Assembly: GCA_016214445.1 (NCBI GenBank)
Contig: JACROM010000104.1
Span: 1-19,384 of the forward strand
Length of the DNA stretch: 19,384 nt
Direction: 5' to 3'
Origin: Microcaldota archaeon
GTDB taxonomy: Archaea > Micrarchaeota > Micrarchaeia > Norongarragalinales > Norongarragalinaceae
Part shown: one piece after another, positions 7,675 to 13,861 of the stretch
Layout: each line of letters opens with the position of its first letter
How positions within the stretch are numbered: the first letter of the stretch is position 1
The notes under the pieces: generated by a model
Told to the model about the DNA's origin: nothing
The model's input: the letters and a program-made list of their open reading frames with translations, nothing else
The model's database searches: none
Position numbers and translations under genes: made by a program

Positions 7675-7818
7675 ATGATTGGTTTGACTTTTTGGTTTTT
7701 GTTGGTCATTGGTTTTTTGTTTGGAACGGTTGCGTATCCGCGTAAGGGTGTATTGCGCGGGAGGAAAAAGGAAATAAACCAACGAAGGCAAGCTTTTCCA
7801 GAAGCGGCTGTGGTCTAG
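7675..7818 (+). CDS. Possible 47-residue single-span membrane peptide
   Basis: The ORF begins with an ATG about 20 nt downstream of a TATA box, as in a leaderless archaeal transcript. Its first 21 residues (MIGLTFWFLLVIGFLFGTVAY) form one strong membrane span, followed by a basic tail (PRKGVLRGRKKEINQRR), which fits a positive-inside topology. The stop TAG lies inside the 5' part of the tRNA gene (15-nt overlap), which argues for caution: the same transcript may only be a tRNA precursor. I do not recognise a family. Confidence 0.35.
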   Translation: MIGLTFWFLLVIGFLFGTVAYPRKGVLRGRKKEINQRRQAFPEAAVV

Positions 7819-7913
7819 AAGAGTTTGAGCCGGATTTTTGGCGCCAACTCTGGATTATGGTATGACGCGAGCTTCCCAAGCTCGCAATTCGGGTTCGATT
7901 CCCGGCAGCCGCA
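7804..7913 (+). tRNA. tRNA-Gly (anticodon CCC) with an intron in the D-loop
   Basis: The acceptor stem is GCGGCTG (7804-7810) with CAGCCGC (7906-7912) and discriminator A at 7913. The anticodon arm is CGAGC-TTCCCAA-GCTCG (7868-7884), with anticodon CCC at 7875-7877. The T arm is TCGGG-TTCGATT-CCCGG (7889-7905), ending in a wobble pair. Without the insert the D arm reads GTCTAGTGGTATGAC, a normal tRNA-Gly D arm with G18G19. CCA is not encoded. A T run (7914-7918) follows and may end transcription. No other tRNA is visible in the window. Confidence 0.93.
7819..7857 (+). other. tRNA intron in the D-loop, bulge-helix-bulge-like
   Basis: About 39 nt interrupt the D-loop after G15; exact ends may shift by 1-3 nt. 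The exon-intron pairing suits the archaeal splicing endonuclease: exon CTAG (7815-7818) pairs with intron CTGG (7850-7853), a 3-nt bulge AAG (7819-7821) follows, and intron AGTT (7822-7825) pairs with AACT (7846-7849). The 3' bulge would lie near 7854-7857, a relaxed form of the bulge-helix-bulge motif. Most archaeal tRNA introns lie next to the anticodon (37/38), so this position is unusual. Confidence 0.8.
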
Positions 7914-7924
7914 TTTTTTATTTC

Positions 7925-8134
7925 TCAAATCTCCTCGCGGCTTACGCCGATGCTCTTCAGAATCTTCAACGTCAAGCCTTTCTTTAATGGTTTTTGCCCA
8001 TGTACCGGGATAACCACTAGTGTGTCACATTTGGAAAGAATGACGTGGCTTCCTTTCTGGCGTTCGATTATGAAACCGCGTTTCAGCGCTAGCCTGATTG
8101 GCTCTGGCCCGCTTAGGACTGGCAACTTGGTCAT
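7925..8134 (-). CDS. hicA: HicA-type mRNA interferase toxin
   Basis: A 69-residue protein of the HicA/YcfA family, small double-stranded-RNA-binding-like toxins that cleave mRNA. Seen: LPVLSGPEPIRLALKRGF at the start and the catalytic-histidine segment QKGSHVILSK, followed by VVIPVHGQKPLKKGLTLKILK, all typical of the family. GGAGCTGACAACC precedes the ATG, giving a good ribosome site. It lies 14 nt after hicB and is surely co-transcribed with it. The order is antitoxin first, the reverse of the classical E. coli hicAB order. Confidence 0.93.
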   Translation of the reverse strand: MTKLPVLSGPEPIRLALKRGFIIERQKGSHVILSKCDTLVVIPVHGQKPLKKGLTLKILKSIGVSREEI

Positions 8135-8148
8135 TGGTTGTCAGCTCC

Positions 8149-8367
8149 TTAAAGTTGGATTACTTCAGCCTTTGGAACGACCTGTTTGTTTTTGGCTTTC
8201 ATTGTTTCCAAATACAAGTCGGACGCTTCCTTGATATTTTCCAGAACTTCTTTTCTTGTTTCGCCTTGCGTGTGGCATCCGGGAAGCTCCGGGATGTACG
8301 CGACAAAACCGCCCTCTTCCTGTTTTTCCAATACGACGTGCAACTTCATCCAACTTTCAACCTGCAT
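8149..8367 (-). CDS. hicB: HicB-type antitoxin
   Basis: A 72-residue HicB antitoxin with the partial RNase H-like fold of the family: VVLEKQEEGGFVAYIPELPGC, then the conserved HTQGETRKEVLENIKEA. It binds and neutralises HicA. No separate DNA-binding domain is visible at the C terminus, which is short (VVPKAEVIQL), so any autoregulation would have to come from elsewhere. AGCGGGGGGATAGTC precedes the ATG at 8367; an internal ATG (MKLHVVLEK) is a weaker alternative. A TATA-like TTAAATTATA lies about 20 nt upstream (8381-8392). Confidence 0.92.
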   Translation of the reverse strand: MQVESWMKLHVVLEKQEEGGFVAYIPELPGCHTQGETRKEVLENIKEASDLYLETMKAKNKQVVPKAEVIQL

Positions 8368-8490
8368 GACTATCCCCCCGCTATAATTTAAGTTAGCGAC
8401 GCCTGTTTCGTGTAAAGTTTTGCGTCACTTGCTATATGTGTTCCGTCTGCGAGGCGGCGGATTAAAACCTTGGGGAGAAAAAAAGTTTAC

Positions 8491-9564
8491 TCAACTGTTC
8501 TTTTTCCTTACAATCCCCTTGTCCAAGTCAACTTCCACCAATTGACCGTCCTCGAACACGTCGGTTGCGCAATGGGTGCCGATGATGCACGGCTTCTTCA
8601 GTTCGCGGGCGATGATTGCAGCGTGGCACGTCATTCCGCCCTCGTCGGTGACGATGCAGGAAGCGTTTTCAAGCGAAGGAACGAATTCAGGCGAAGTCAT
8701 AGGCGTGATTACTACGTCTCCCTTTTCCACCTTGCCGAGTTGAGAGCGTTTCATTACTATTCTCGCAATTCCTTTGAGTTTTCCTTTTCCTGAAACAGTT
8801 GTGCCCCTGACTTCCGTCAATTGTTTCTTGTTTTTCGTTTCTCCTATTTCCTTTCCGTAAAACCGTTCAGCCTCTTCGCCCGAGTAAACGAAAAGTTCGC
8901 CGTGTTTCTTGAGTATTATCCAGCACTTTTTCCTTTTCGCCAGTTCTTCAAGGTTCGGCTGTTTTCCTTCCAGTGCGGCAATGAGTTCGTCAGGCAAAGC
9001 ATAGTGCAGGAGTTCTTTGGAGATTTTGGTTTTCTCTTCCAATTTTTCCGCTGCTTTCCCGACCAGTTCGTCGTACAGGCCTTCCGCTCCTTTCTTTCTG
9101 GTGGAGCCCCCTGTAATGTGCCTTGTGTTGATTGCAAGCTCGAAGAGTTCTTTCGCTTTCGGCTGTTTTTCCAGTGCAACGCCTAAGAACATCGGCGTGA
9201 TGTAAACGCCCCACAGGTTTTCCATTGCTTTTGTTGCGTCTGTGAATGTTTCCGCGTTGAGGAGCGACATTGCGCGTTGCTGTTTTTCCTCGAACTCACG
9301 GAAGCGCTTGACTGTTTCTCCGCATTTTTCCCTGACGTAGCCCGGGTCGTAGGATTTCCTGTCGAAAAAAGCTTCCAGTTCGGCTTCCGCCTTCGCACTG
9401 CGGTAGCTCCGCATGTAACCGTCCCTTCCGACGTAAATAATGTGGTCGTAGGTTTTCCCGCATTCCTTTTCCATGCGAAGGTAGCCGCGGGCTATGGAGT
9501 AAACAGTTGCCGGCAATATCTCGCGCGTGAACTTCAGGAACCAGTCCATCTCAAACTCACTCAA
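8491..9564 (-). CDS. Stand-alone PEP-utilising mobile (phosphohistidine) domain protein
   Basis: The last ~90 of 357 residues form the swivelling phosphohistidine domain of PEP synthase and pyruvate phosphate dikinase: GTTVSGKGKLKGIARIV, then MTSPEFVPSLE, then TDEGGMTCHAAIIAREL with the phosphorylatable His intact. Neither the ATP-grasp domain nor the PEP-binding TIM barrel is present. The first ~260 residues are mostly helical and charged and not recognised. The start is a TTG that overlaps the TGA of the upstream PIN gene (TATTGAGTG), so the two are translationally coupled; an ATG five codons in is an alternative. A phosphohistidine domain without its usual partners suggests phosphotransfer to or from another protein, or a regulatory role; that is inference. 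Confidence 0.82.
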   Translation of the reverse strand: MSEFEMDWFLKFTREILPATVYSIARGYLRMEKECGKTYDHIIYVGRDGYMRSYRSAKAEAELEAFFDRKSYDPGYVREKCGETVKRFREFEEKQQRAMSLLNAETFTDATKAMENLWGVYITPMFLGVALEKQPKAKELFELAINTRHITGGSTRKKGAEGLYDELVGKAAEKLEEKTKISKELLHYALPDELIAALEGKQPNLEELAKRKKCWIILKKHGELFVYSGEEAERFYGKEIGETKNKKQLTEVRGTTVSGKGKLKGIARIVMKRSQLGKVEKGDVVITPMTSPEFVPSLENASCIVTDEGGMTCHAAIIARELKKPCIIGTHCATDVFEDGQLVEVDLDKGIVRKKNS

Positions 9565-9983
9565 TATTCCGTTTCGAACTGCTTCATCTTCAGGGTTTTC
9601 ACGAATTGCTTTGGCGTGACGTATTCTTTGAACGGCTCGAAATCGCGGTCGAAAGCGACTATTGTCGCCCCGAACTTTTTTGCGGTTGCCAGGTGTTCCA
9701 GGTCTTTTTCCTTTATTTGGCCCCTGTACTTGGCGATTTCTCTTTCAACTTCCGCCCTTGGAACAACCCTGAAGTTTTTCTTGAGGAACCGTTCAGTAGC
9801 GTAAGCGAATTTTTCGCCGCGTTTGGCAAGGAAGAAGCGTTTTACTTCAAGCAATGCTTTTTCTGAAATTATGGCTTCGGCCTTTCCTCCCCCTATGAGC
9901 CCAAGCACTCTGGCGGAATTGGTTTCAGGTTGCGTGATGCCTATTATTATCGTCGAGCTATCTACGAACAGCGGCTTTTGCAT
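9561..9983 (-). CDS. vapC: PIN-domain ribonuclease toxin (VapC-like)
   Basis: A 140-residue PIN domain, the Mg-dependent RNase fold of VapC toxins. The first acidic residue is in FVDSSTIII (Asp8). A mid-protein acidic site follows the helices, and the C-terminal half has KDLEHLATAKKFGATIVAFDRDF, which carries the remaining metal-binding Asp residues. It overlaps the upstream antitoxin by 23 nt and the downstream phosphohistidine gene by 4 nt, so all three form one operon. The target RNA is unknown. Confidence 0.88.
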   Translation of the reverse strand: MQKPLFVDSSTIIIGITQPETNSARVLGLIGGGKAEAIISEKALLEVKRFFLAKRGEKFAYATERFLKKNFRVVPRAEVEREIAKYRGQIKEKDLEHLATAKKFGATIVAFDRDFEPFKEYVTPKQFVKTLKMKQFETEY

Positions 9984-10206
9984 CCTCTATGCCCCCCAAC
10001 ACCTCTTCTATGCTTATTGGTTTCTTTTGAAATTCCGCTTGCAGCGTTTTCAGCGTAATCTTGTCGCTGATGACGCCGCACTCTATTGCCGTGTTGAACA
10101 AGGCGAACCGTATGGCTTCCGTCTTCGTTTTGGCCAAACCGGAGCTTATAAGGGCGTCCAGAATCTTCTCGTATACGCCGGTAAAGCGCAGCGTTATTGC
10201 AGTCAT
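9958..10206 (-). CDS. vapB: VapB-like antitoxin
   Basis: An 82-residue protein (MTAITLRFTGVYEKILDALI...) whose N-terminal half resembles a ribbon-helix-helix: a short strand, then helices with AKTKTEAIRFALFNTAIE. The C-terminal half (ITLKTLQAEFQKKPISIEEV) would wrap the PIN toxin. I choose the ATG ending at 10206 because AGGTGG lies 5 nt upstream; a GTG at 10215 is the alternative. The stop lies inside the PIN gene. Paired palindromes in its promoter suggest autoregulation by the antitoxin-toxin complex. Confidence 0.8.
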   Translation of the reverse strand: MTAITLRFTGVYEKILDALISSGLAKTKTEAIRFALFNTAIECGVISDKITLKTLQAEFQKKPISIEEVLGGIEDAKAAVRR

Positions 10207-10224
10207 TTTTACCACCTATTATTT

Positions 10225-10275
10225 ATAGCAAAATGCTATATTTAACTGTTGCGGGTTTTTATAGCAAAATGCTAT
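10225..10275 (-). promoter_or_regulatory. Tandem palindromic operators of the vapBC operon
   Basis: Two identical 15-bp palindromes, ATAGCAAAATGCTAT (arms ATAGCA/TGCTAT), lie at 10225-10239 and 10261-10275, 36 bp apart centre to centre. The nearer one overlaps the TATA-like box of the operon (minus strand TTAAATATAG, about 10235-10244). Spacing of 3 to 3.5 helical turns puts both sites on about the same face. This is the usual layout for autorepression of a toxin-antitoxin operon; the binding protein is inferred to be VapB. Confidence 0.7.
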
Positions 10276-10280
10276 GCGTT

Positions 10281-10382
10281 TCAAACCCACTTGTCCAGCG
10301 AGCTCTGCTTGACCATCTTCTTTTCTTTGCGAAAGAAAAGAAGCTGGTCGGTCCAAGAAAAGAAACCTTCTCGATTTTTCAT
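10281..10382 (-). CDS. 33-codon ORF with a second PCNA-binding tail, in frame after FEN-1
   Basis: Directly after the TAG of FEN-1, in the same frame, an ATG opens 33 codons ending in KQSSLDKWV. The FEN-1 tail is RQSSLDKWF, so the PCNA-interacting (PIP) motif is repeated; 21 of 22 bases match around CCACTTGTCCA. Between the copies lies a 12-bp perfect hairpin (10317-10328 with 10332-10343, loop GCG), lengthened by GACCA/TGGTC after one mismatch. It could be a decayed tail duplication, a stop-readthrough extension of FEN-1, or a PCNA-binding micropeptide. Confidence 0.35.
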   Translation of the reverse strand: MKNREGFFSWTDQLLFFRKEKKMVKQSSLDKWV

Positions 10383-11393
10383 CTAGAACCACTTGTCCAA
10401 CGAGCTCTGCCTCTCATCCTCCTTCCCGAACGCCCGCTCCAATGCTGACGAGACTCGCTCTTCCGAGAAGTCGTTCTCCTCCACCATCAGCCTCTTGAGT
10501 TCCGCCGCGTCCGGCCGCTTTCTCTGGAGCGAATCGACTTTCTCATAAGGCGGGTTCATGAACAGTTCTTCCAACGGGGTGAAGTCGATAGGCTCCTTGA
10601 GCTTGGAGTTGATCTGCTCGAACGTCGAGTTTTCCTTCACTAATTTCAGGGCTTTCTTCGGGCCGATTCCGCGAGCTCCGGGGTTGAAGTCCGTTCCGAC
10701 GAGTATTCCTATCCAGACGAGTTGTTTTCTCGTCAACCCCAACGCCTTGAGGTTTTCGCCAAGGTCGTATTCTTCGGGATAGATTATGGCGTAGGCGTTG
10801 GTGCGGGGCAGCTTGCGTTTTCCGGAGAAGGTGAGGTTGCGTAGAAGTTTCGGTGCGCCGAAAAGCAGGGCGTCGAAATCCTGTGTCGCTGCGGCGTTGA
10901 CTATCTTCTGCTGTGCCATCCACGCGCACTGCGCTTCCCCTTCCGAGGGCGCCTGCACCCACGGCAAACCCATTGCCTCAAGCAGCGTTTTGCTTTGTTC
11001 CACCATGGGCCGCGTCAGCTTGGCTGTCCTCTGCGCCAGCCTTGCGGCCTCCTCGATTCTCCCTTCTTCCTTTGCTTTCCTCATCAGTTGTTCCGCTTCT
11101 TCCTTCACAGCTGCCCGCTCCGCTATTGTCCTGCGTTTCAGTTCGCTCGGTTCGCCGTCGAACACGTAGATTGGCACGATGTTTTTTTCCATCAGCGAGC
11201 ATGTCCGGTAAAACAGCCCGCTCAAATGCGAAGTGATTTCCCTTTTGCGGTTCAGGAGCGGAGTGCCGTCCGGCTGGCGGATGATGGTGAGGAACTGGTA
11301 AAGCGCGTTGAACGCATCCACTGCATAACGACCTTTGAGTTCGTCGAGCGAGCGTTCCTTTTTCACCAGAATGTTCTTGATGTCTACTCCCAT
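10383..11393 (-). CDS. fen: Flap endonuclease 1 (FEN-1)
   Basis: A 336-residue FEN-1, the structure-specific nuclease that removes 5' flaps in Okazaki-fragment maturation and long-patch repair. Seen in order: MGVDIKNIL; the N-domain with AVDAFNALYQ (Asp26) and VFDGEPSELK (Asp79); the helical arch (EEAEQLMRKAKEEGRIEEA); the I-domain acidic cluster PSEGEAQ and QDFDALLFG; GTDFNPG; the helix-hairpin-helix GIGPKKALKLV; and a C-terminal PIP box QSSLDKWF for binding PCNA. All catalytic residues are intact and the length is normal. A TTTAAAA box about 25-30 nt upstream suggests a leaderless transcript. Confidence 0.97.
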   Translation of the reverse strand: MGVDIKNILVKKERSLDELKGRYAVDAFNALYQFLTIIRQPDGTPLLNRKREITSHLSGLFYRTCSLMEKNIVPIYVFDGEPSELKRRTIAERAAVKEEAEQLMRKAKEEGRIEEAARLAQRTAKLTRPMVEQSKTLLEAMGLPWVQAPSEGEAQCAWMAQQKIVNAAATQDFDALLFGAPKLLRNLTFSGKRKLPRTNAYAIIYPEEYDLGENLKALGLTRKQLVWIGILVGTDFNPGARGIGPKKALKLVKENSTFEQINSKLKEPIDFTPLEELFMNPPYEKVDSLQRKRPDAAELKRLMVEENDFSEERVSSALERAFGKEDERQSSLDKWF

Positions 11394-11436
11394 GAGTTTG
11401 TTTAGGTTGTCGGGGTTTTAAACTCGAAGGGCAAGA

Positions 11437-11550
11437 GCCACCGGCCAGCTGCTGTCGCGCGGTTTATTAGCCGTTTTCTCTCTTTTCCATGACGGAACGC
11501 TTTGAAGGAGTTGGTGTGAGTTGAGCGTTCCGCATGTTTTGTCCGGTGGC
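11437..11550. other. Nested inverted repeats between FEN-1 and the AbrB gene
   Basis: GCCACCGG (11437-11444) pairs with CCGGTGGC (11543-11550), and inside this CGGAACGCT (11493-11501) pairs with AGCGTTCCG (11524-11532). All pairs are perfect. A TATA-like TTTATTAG (11463-11470) lies about 25 nt before an ATG of an 11-codon ORF at 11489. The stretch could be a small structured RNA or a leader of the AbrB gene; no known RNA family is recognised. Confidence 0.3.
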
Positions 11551-11573
11551 GAGGGAAACCGGGAACCTTATCA

Positions 11574-11598
11574 AGTTAAACGGTTAAACTGTTTAACT
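11574..11598 (+). promoter_or_regulatory. Repeated GTTAAAC operator before the AbrB gene
   Basis: Three close copies of a GTTAAAC/GTTTAAC unit lie in tandem, within GTTAAACGGTTAAACTG and the following TTTAAC, spaced about 8 bp. They end shortly before the ribosome site AGGTGG (11601-11606) of the AbrB-type gene. Such sites near the start fit autoregulation by an AbrB-fold dimer, which is inference. Confidence 0.45.
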
Positions 11599-11611
11599 GT
11601 AGGTGGTTTGA

Positions 11612-11869
11612 GTGGAAGACTTTGTCAAAATGAGCCCGAAGGGACAGTTGGTGGTGCCTTTGACTATCCGCGAGCGGGAAGAGTTTTATCCCGGCGACCG
11701 TTTTGTTGCTGTGCCTTTGAAAGAGGGGGTTTTGTTCAAGAAAGTCCTGATGCCGGAAGTCAAGGTAGAGTTCGGGAAGCTTGCGAGGGAAATAGAGGAA
11801 CAATTCCGCAAGAGCAAGGTGACCGGAAAGGACGTTGCGAAGGCAGTGGAGTTGGCGCGGAAAAAATAG
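11612..11869 (+). CDS. SpoVT/AbrB-type DNA-binding protein
   Basis: An 85-residue protein with the swapped-hairpin AbrB/MazE fold at its N terminus (VKMSPKGQLVVPLTIRE, then GDRFVAV and GVLFKKV) and a helical C-terminal tail (EIEEQFRKSKVTGKDVAKAVELARKK). This layout is common in archaeal VapB antitoxins, but no toxin gene follows: MBF1 comes next after 45 nt. It may be an orphan antitoxin or a transcription regulator. The start is GTG, supported by AGGTGG 5 nt upstream. Confidence 0.85.
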   Translation: MEDFVKMSPKGQLVVPLTIREREEFYPGDRFVAVPLKEGVLFKKVLMPEVKVEFGKLAREIEEQFRKSKVTGKDVAKAVELARKK

Positions 11870-11914
11870 TCGTAGAGCAAAGGGTTTATAGGATTTGTGC
11901 GGGATAATACGAAA

Positions 11915-12376
11915 ATGGAATCCTGCCACATTTGCGGAAACGACGCCATTGGAACAGGCTACGTCGAGGGGGCCAAGATAGCCCTGTGCGAACGCTGTGC
12001 CGAACACTCAAAGCGTTTCCAGTTGTTCGAGCAGTACCGGCCGCAGCAGCCGAAGCCCGCCCAGCGCAAGGAGAAGCCGGAACAGGAACTGGTAGCCGGT
12101 TTCGGCAGGAAGATAATGAAAGCGAGGGTGGAAACGAAATCGCTTTCCAGGGAGGATTTCGCGAAGCAGATGCTCATTTCGGAACCAGACCTGCGCGCTT
12201 ACGAGGAAGAGCGCCGAAAGCCGCTGCCAGATGTGGCGAAGAAGATCGAGTACGCCCTTGGGATAACCCTAGTTGAGTCGAAGATTGCCGAGGAAGTGGA
12301 GCAGCAGCAGGCGAAATCCGTTCCGTTCAAGAAGGAGTTCACTCTTGGCGACATAATAAAAATCAAGAAGAAGTAA
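11915..12376 (+). CDS. mbf1: Archaeal multiprotein bridging factor 1 homologue
   Basis: MBF1-like proteins link DNA-bound factors and TBP in eukaryotes; the archaeal forms bind the small ribosomal subunit or mRNA. Seen: an N-terminal zinc ribbon with Cys4, Cys7, Cys25 and Cys28 (CHIC...CERC), a basic Gln/Pro linker, and a Cro-type helix-turn-helix (KARVETKSLSREDFAKQ, ISEPDLRAYEEERRKPLP). The family-typical KKIEYALGITL follows. I choose the ATG at 11915, 25-30 nt after a TTTATAGG box, over the upstream GTG. The site-2 protease starts 9 nt after its stop, so they may be co-transcribed. Confidence 0.92.
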   Translation: MESCHICGNDAIGTGYVEGAKIALCERCAEHSKRFQLFEQYRPQQPKPAQRKEKPEQELVAGFGRKIMKARVETKSLSREDFAKQMLISEPDLRAYEEERRKPLPDVAKKIEYALGITLVESKIAEEVEQQQAKSVPFKKEFTLGDIIKIKKK

Positions 12377-12385
12377 CTGGTTGTA

Positions 12386-13861
12386 ATGAAGGAACTGAAG
12401 ACGCCTTTCTGTTTAGGATTGGTTGTGTTGGTTGGTGCTGTGCTTTTCTTCGGCATAGCCTTTTCCACGCTCGACGTCTACCCGAAATCGATTCTGGCGA
12501 TTCTTGTCTTGGTTCTGACTGGTTTCACTATCCACAAGATTACGGGCGTTGACTCGTTTTACGGTTTCCTTATAGTGAGGAGCGAGACTGGCTTTGACTT
12601 GATGAAGGAGGTGGCTAAAAGGCACCCTCGGTTCGTGAGGGATGCTGCTGATTGGGGCACCACTCTCGCATTCGGTTTCCCGTACGGCTGGCGGGTTTTC
12701 GGTTTGAAAAAGGCGATGAAGCACCTTGGCTTCATGTTTTTGCTTCTCGCAATAGCGTATTTCTCTAGGTTCCTTACCGCGCTGAGCGGGTTCTTTCCAG
12801 GCGGCGAAAAGTACCTTTTCGGCGCCGCTGTTCTGGTGGGATTGGCGGGTATGGGCCTGTTGAGCATCGCTTTGCACGCGTACAAGGTTTTCACTGTTCC
12901 GGGCACTCCGCCGGGAGTGCAGCTTCTCATTCCCGGAGTCACTGTTCCGTGGGAGGCGGTTTTCGCAATCGCTATCATAGCGATAGTCCACGAGATGGCG
13001 CACGGCGTCCTGTGCTATGTGGAGAAGCTGAAGCTCAAGTCTTCAGGCATCCTTTTGCTTGGCTTCCTGCCAGTTGGCGCGTTCGTGGAGCCGGACGAGG
13101 AGAAGCTGGACAAGGTTTCGCTTGTGAAGAAGCGCCGCATCCTGGTTGCTGGCAGCACCTCGAACGTCTTGTTTTTCGTCGCGTTCTTCCTGGTTACATT
13201 CGTCTTGGCTTCGCTGCTGCCCGCTTTATCGGACGGCATCGCGGTTTCGTTCGTTCCCCAGAACTCTTCACTGCAGGGGTTGGTTTCCTCGGGAGCGGGT
13301 CTCGTTTCGGTTGACCGCTCGCCTTTGCTTTATTTGAGCGGGCTTTACTCGAACGTCAGCGCCGAACACAACCCCGTCGTGGTGTTGGTTAAGGACGGCA
13401 AGACAATTGAGGGCAACCTGATGGATGTGGTTGTAGTATGCGCCAACAAGTCTTTCCAGTCCGCTTCGGTCTTGTCTGAAGGCGAGAGGCTGTTGAAGGT
13501 CGAAGGCAAGCGGATATTGCTGCCTTCGGACATCGCGTCCGCTCTCGAGGGCAAGTCTGGCGGCGAGGAGGTTTCGCTGGAGACGAACGCCGGTGTGAAG
13601 AAGGTCGCGCTTGGAGCGAATGCCAAGCTCGGGATACAGGCGTCGCTTACTCCGAGCGTATTGTTGGAGAACAAGCCGAAGCAAGGTTTCGGTTTCATTT
13701 ACTCCCTCCTGTCCTTCCTGCTTCTGGTTTTCTCCCTCACCTACCTGTTGAACCTGCTCATAGCTGTTGTGAACCTTTTGCCGCTGTTCATAACCGACGG
13801 CCACAAGACCGGCCAGCTGCTGTCCCTTTTATATTCAGTCCAAGGCAAGCGAACGCCATGA
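12386..13861 (+). CDS. Site-2 protease family (M50) membrane metalloprotease, short C terminus
   Basis: Intramembrane zinc protease that cuts membrane-bound substrates such as anti-sigma-like or signalling proteins. There are several N-terminal membrane spans, then the HEMAH zinc motif (His202, Glu203, His206) in IAIVHEMAHGVLC, a PDZ-like region around residues 290-410, and the second zinc-ligand segment NLLPLFITDG (Asp471). Only 20 residues follow that Asp; M50 proteases usually continue with another span. The end overlaps the PIN gene by 4 nt (ATGA). I think the C terminus was cut off when the PIN gene arrived, though a genuine short form is possible. Confidence 0.88.
   Translation: MKELKTPFCLGLVVLVGAVLFFGIAFSTLDVYPKSILAILVLVLTGFTIHKITGVDSFYGFLIVRSETGFDLMKEVAKRHPRFVRDAADWGTTLAFGFPYGWRVFGLKKAMKHLGFMFLLLAIAYFSRFLTALSGFFPGGEKYLFGAAVLVGLAGMGLLSIALHAYKVFTVPGTPPGVQLLIPGVTVPWEAVFAIAIIAIVHEMAHGVLCYVEKLKLKSSGILLLGFLPVGAFVEPDEEKLDKVSLVKKRRILVAGSTSNVLFFVAFFLVTFVLASLLPALSDGIAVSFVPQNSSLQGLVSSGAGLVSVDRSPLLYLSGLYSNVSAEHNPVVVLVKDGKTIEGNLMDVVVVCANKSFQSASVLSEGERLLKVEGKRILLPSDIASALEGKSGGEEVSLETNAGVKKVALGANAKLGIQASLTPSVLLENKPKQGFGFIYSLLSFLLLVFSLTYLLNLLIAVVNLLPLFITDGHKTGQLLSLLYSVQGKRTP
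13826..13839 (+). promoter_or_regulatory. TATA-like box of the PIN gene, inside the protease end
   Basis: CCTTTTATATTCAG lies about 24 nt before the ATG at 13858, the right distance for a leaderless archaeal promoter. Being inside the last codons of the protease gene, it suggests the PIN gene brought its own promoter. Confidence 0.45.

Noticed and set aside
11489..11524. 11-codon ORF before the AbrB gene
   Set aside because: It has a TATA-like box but is too short to support as a protein and overlaps the inner inverted repeat.
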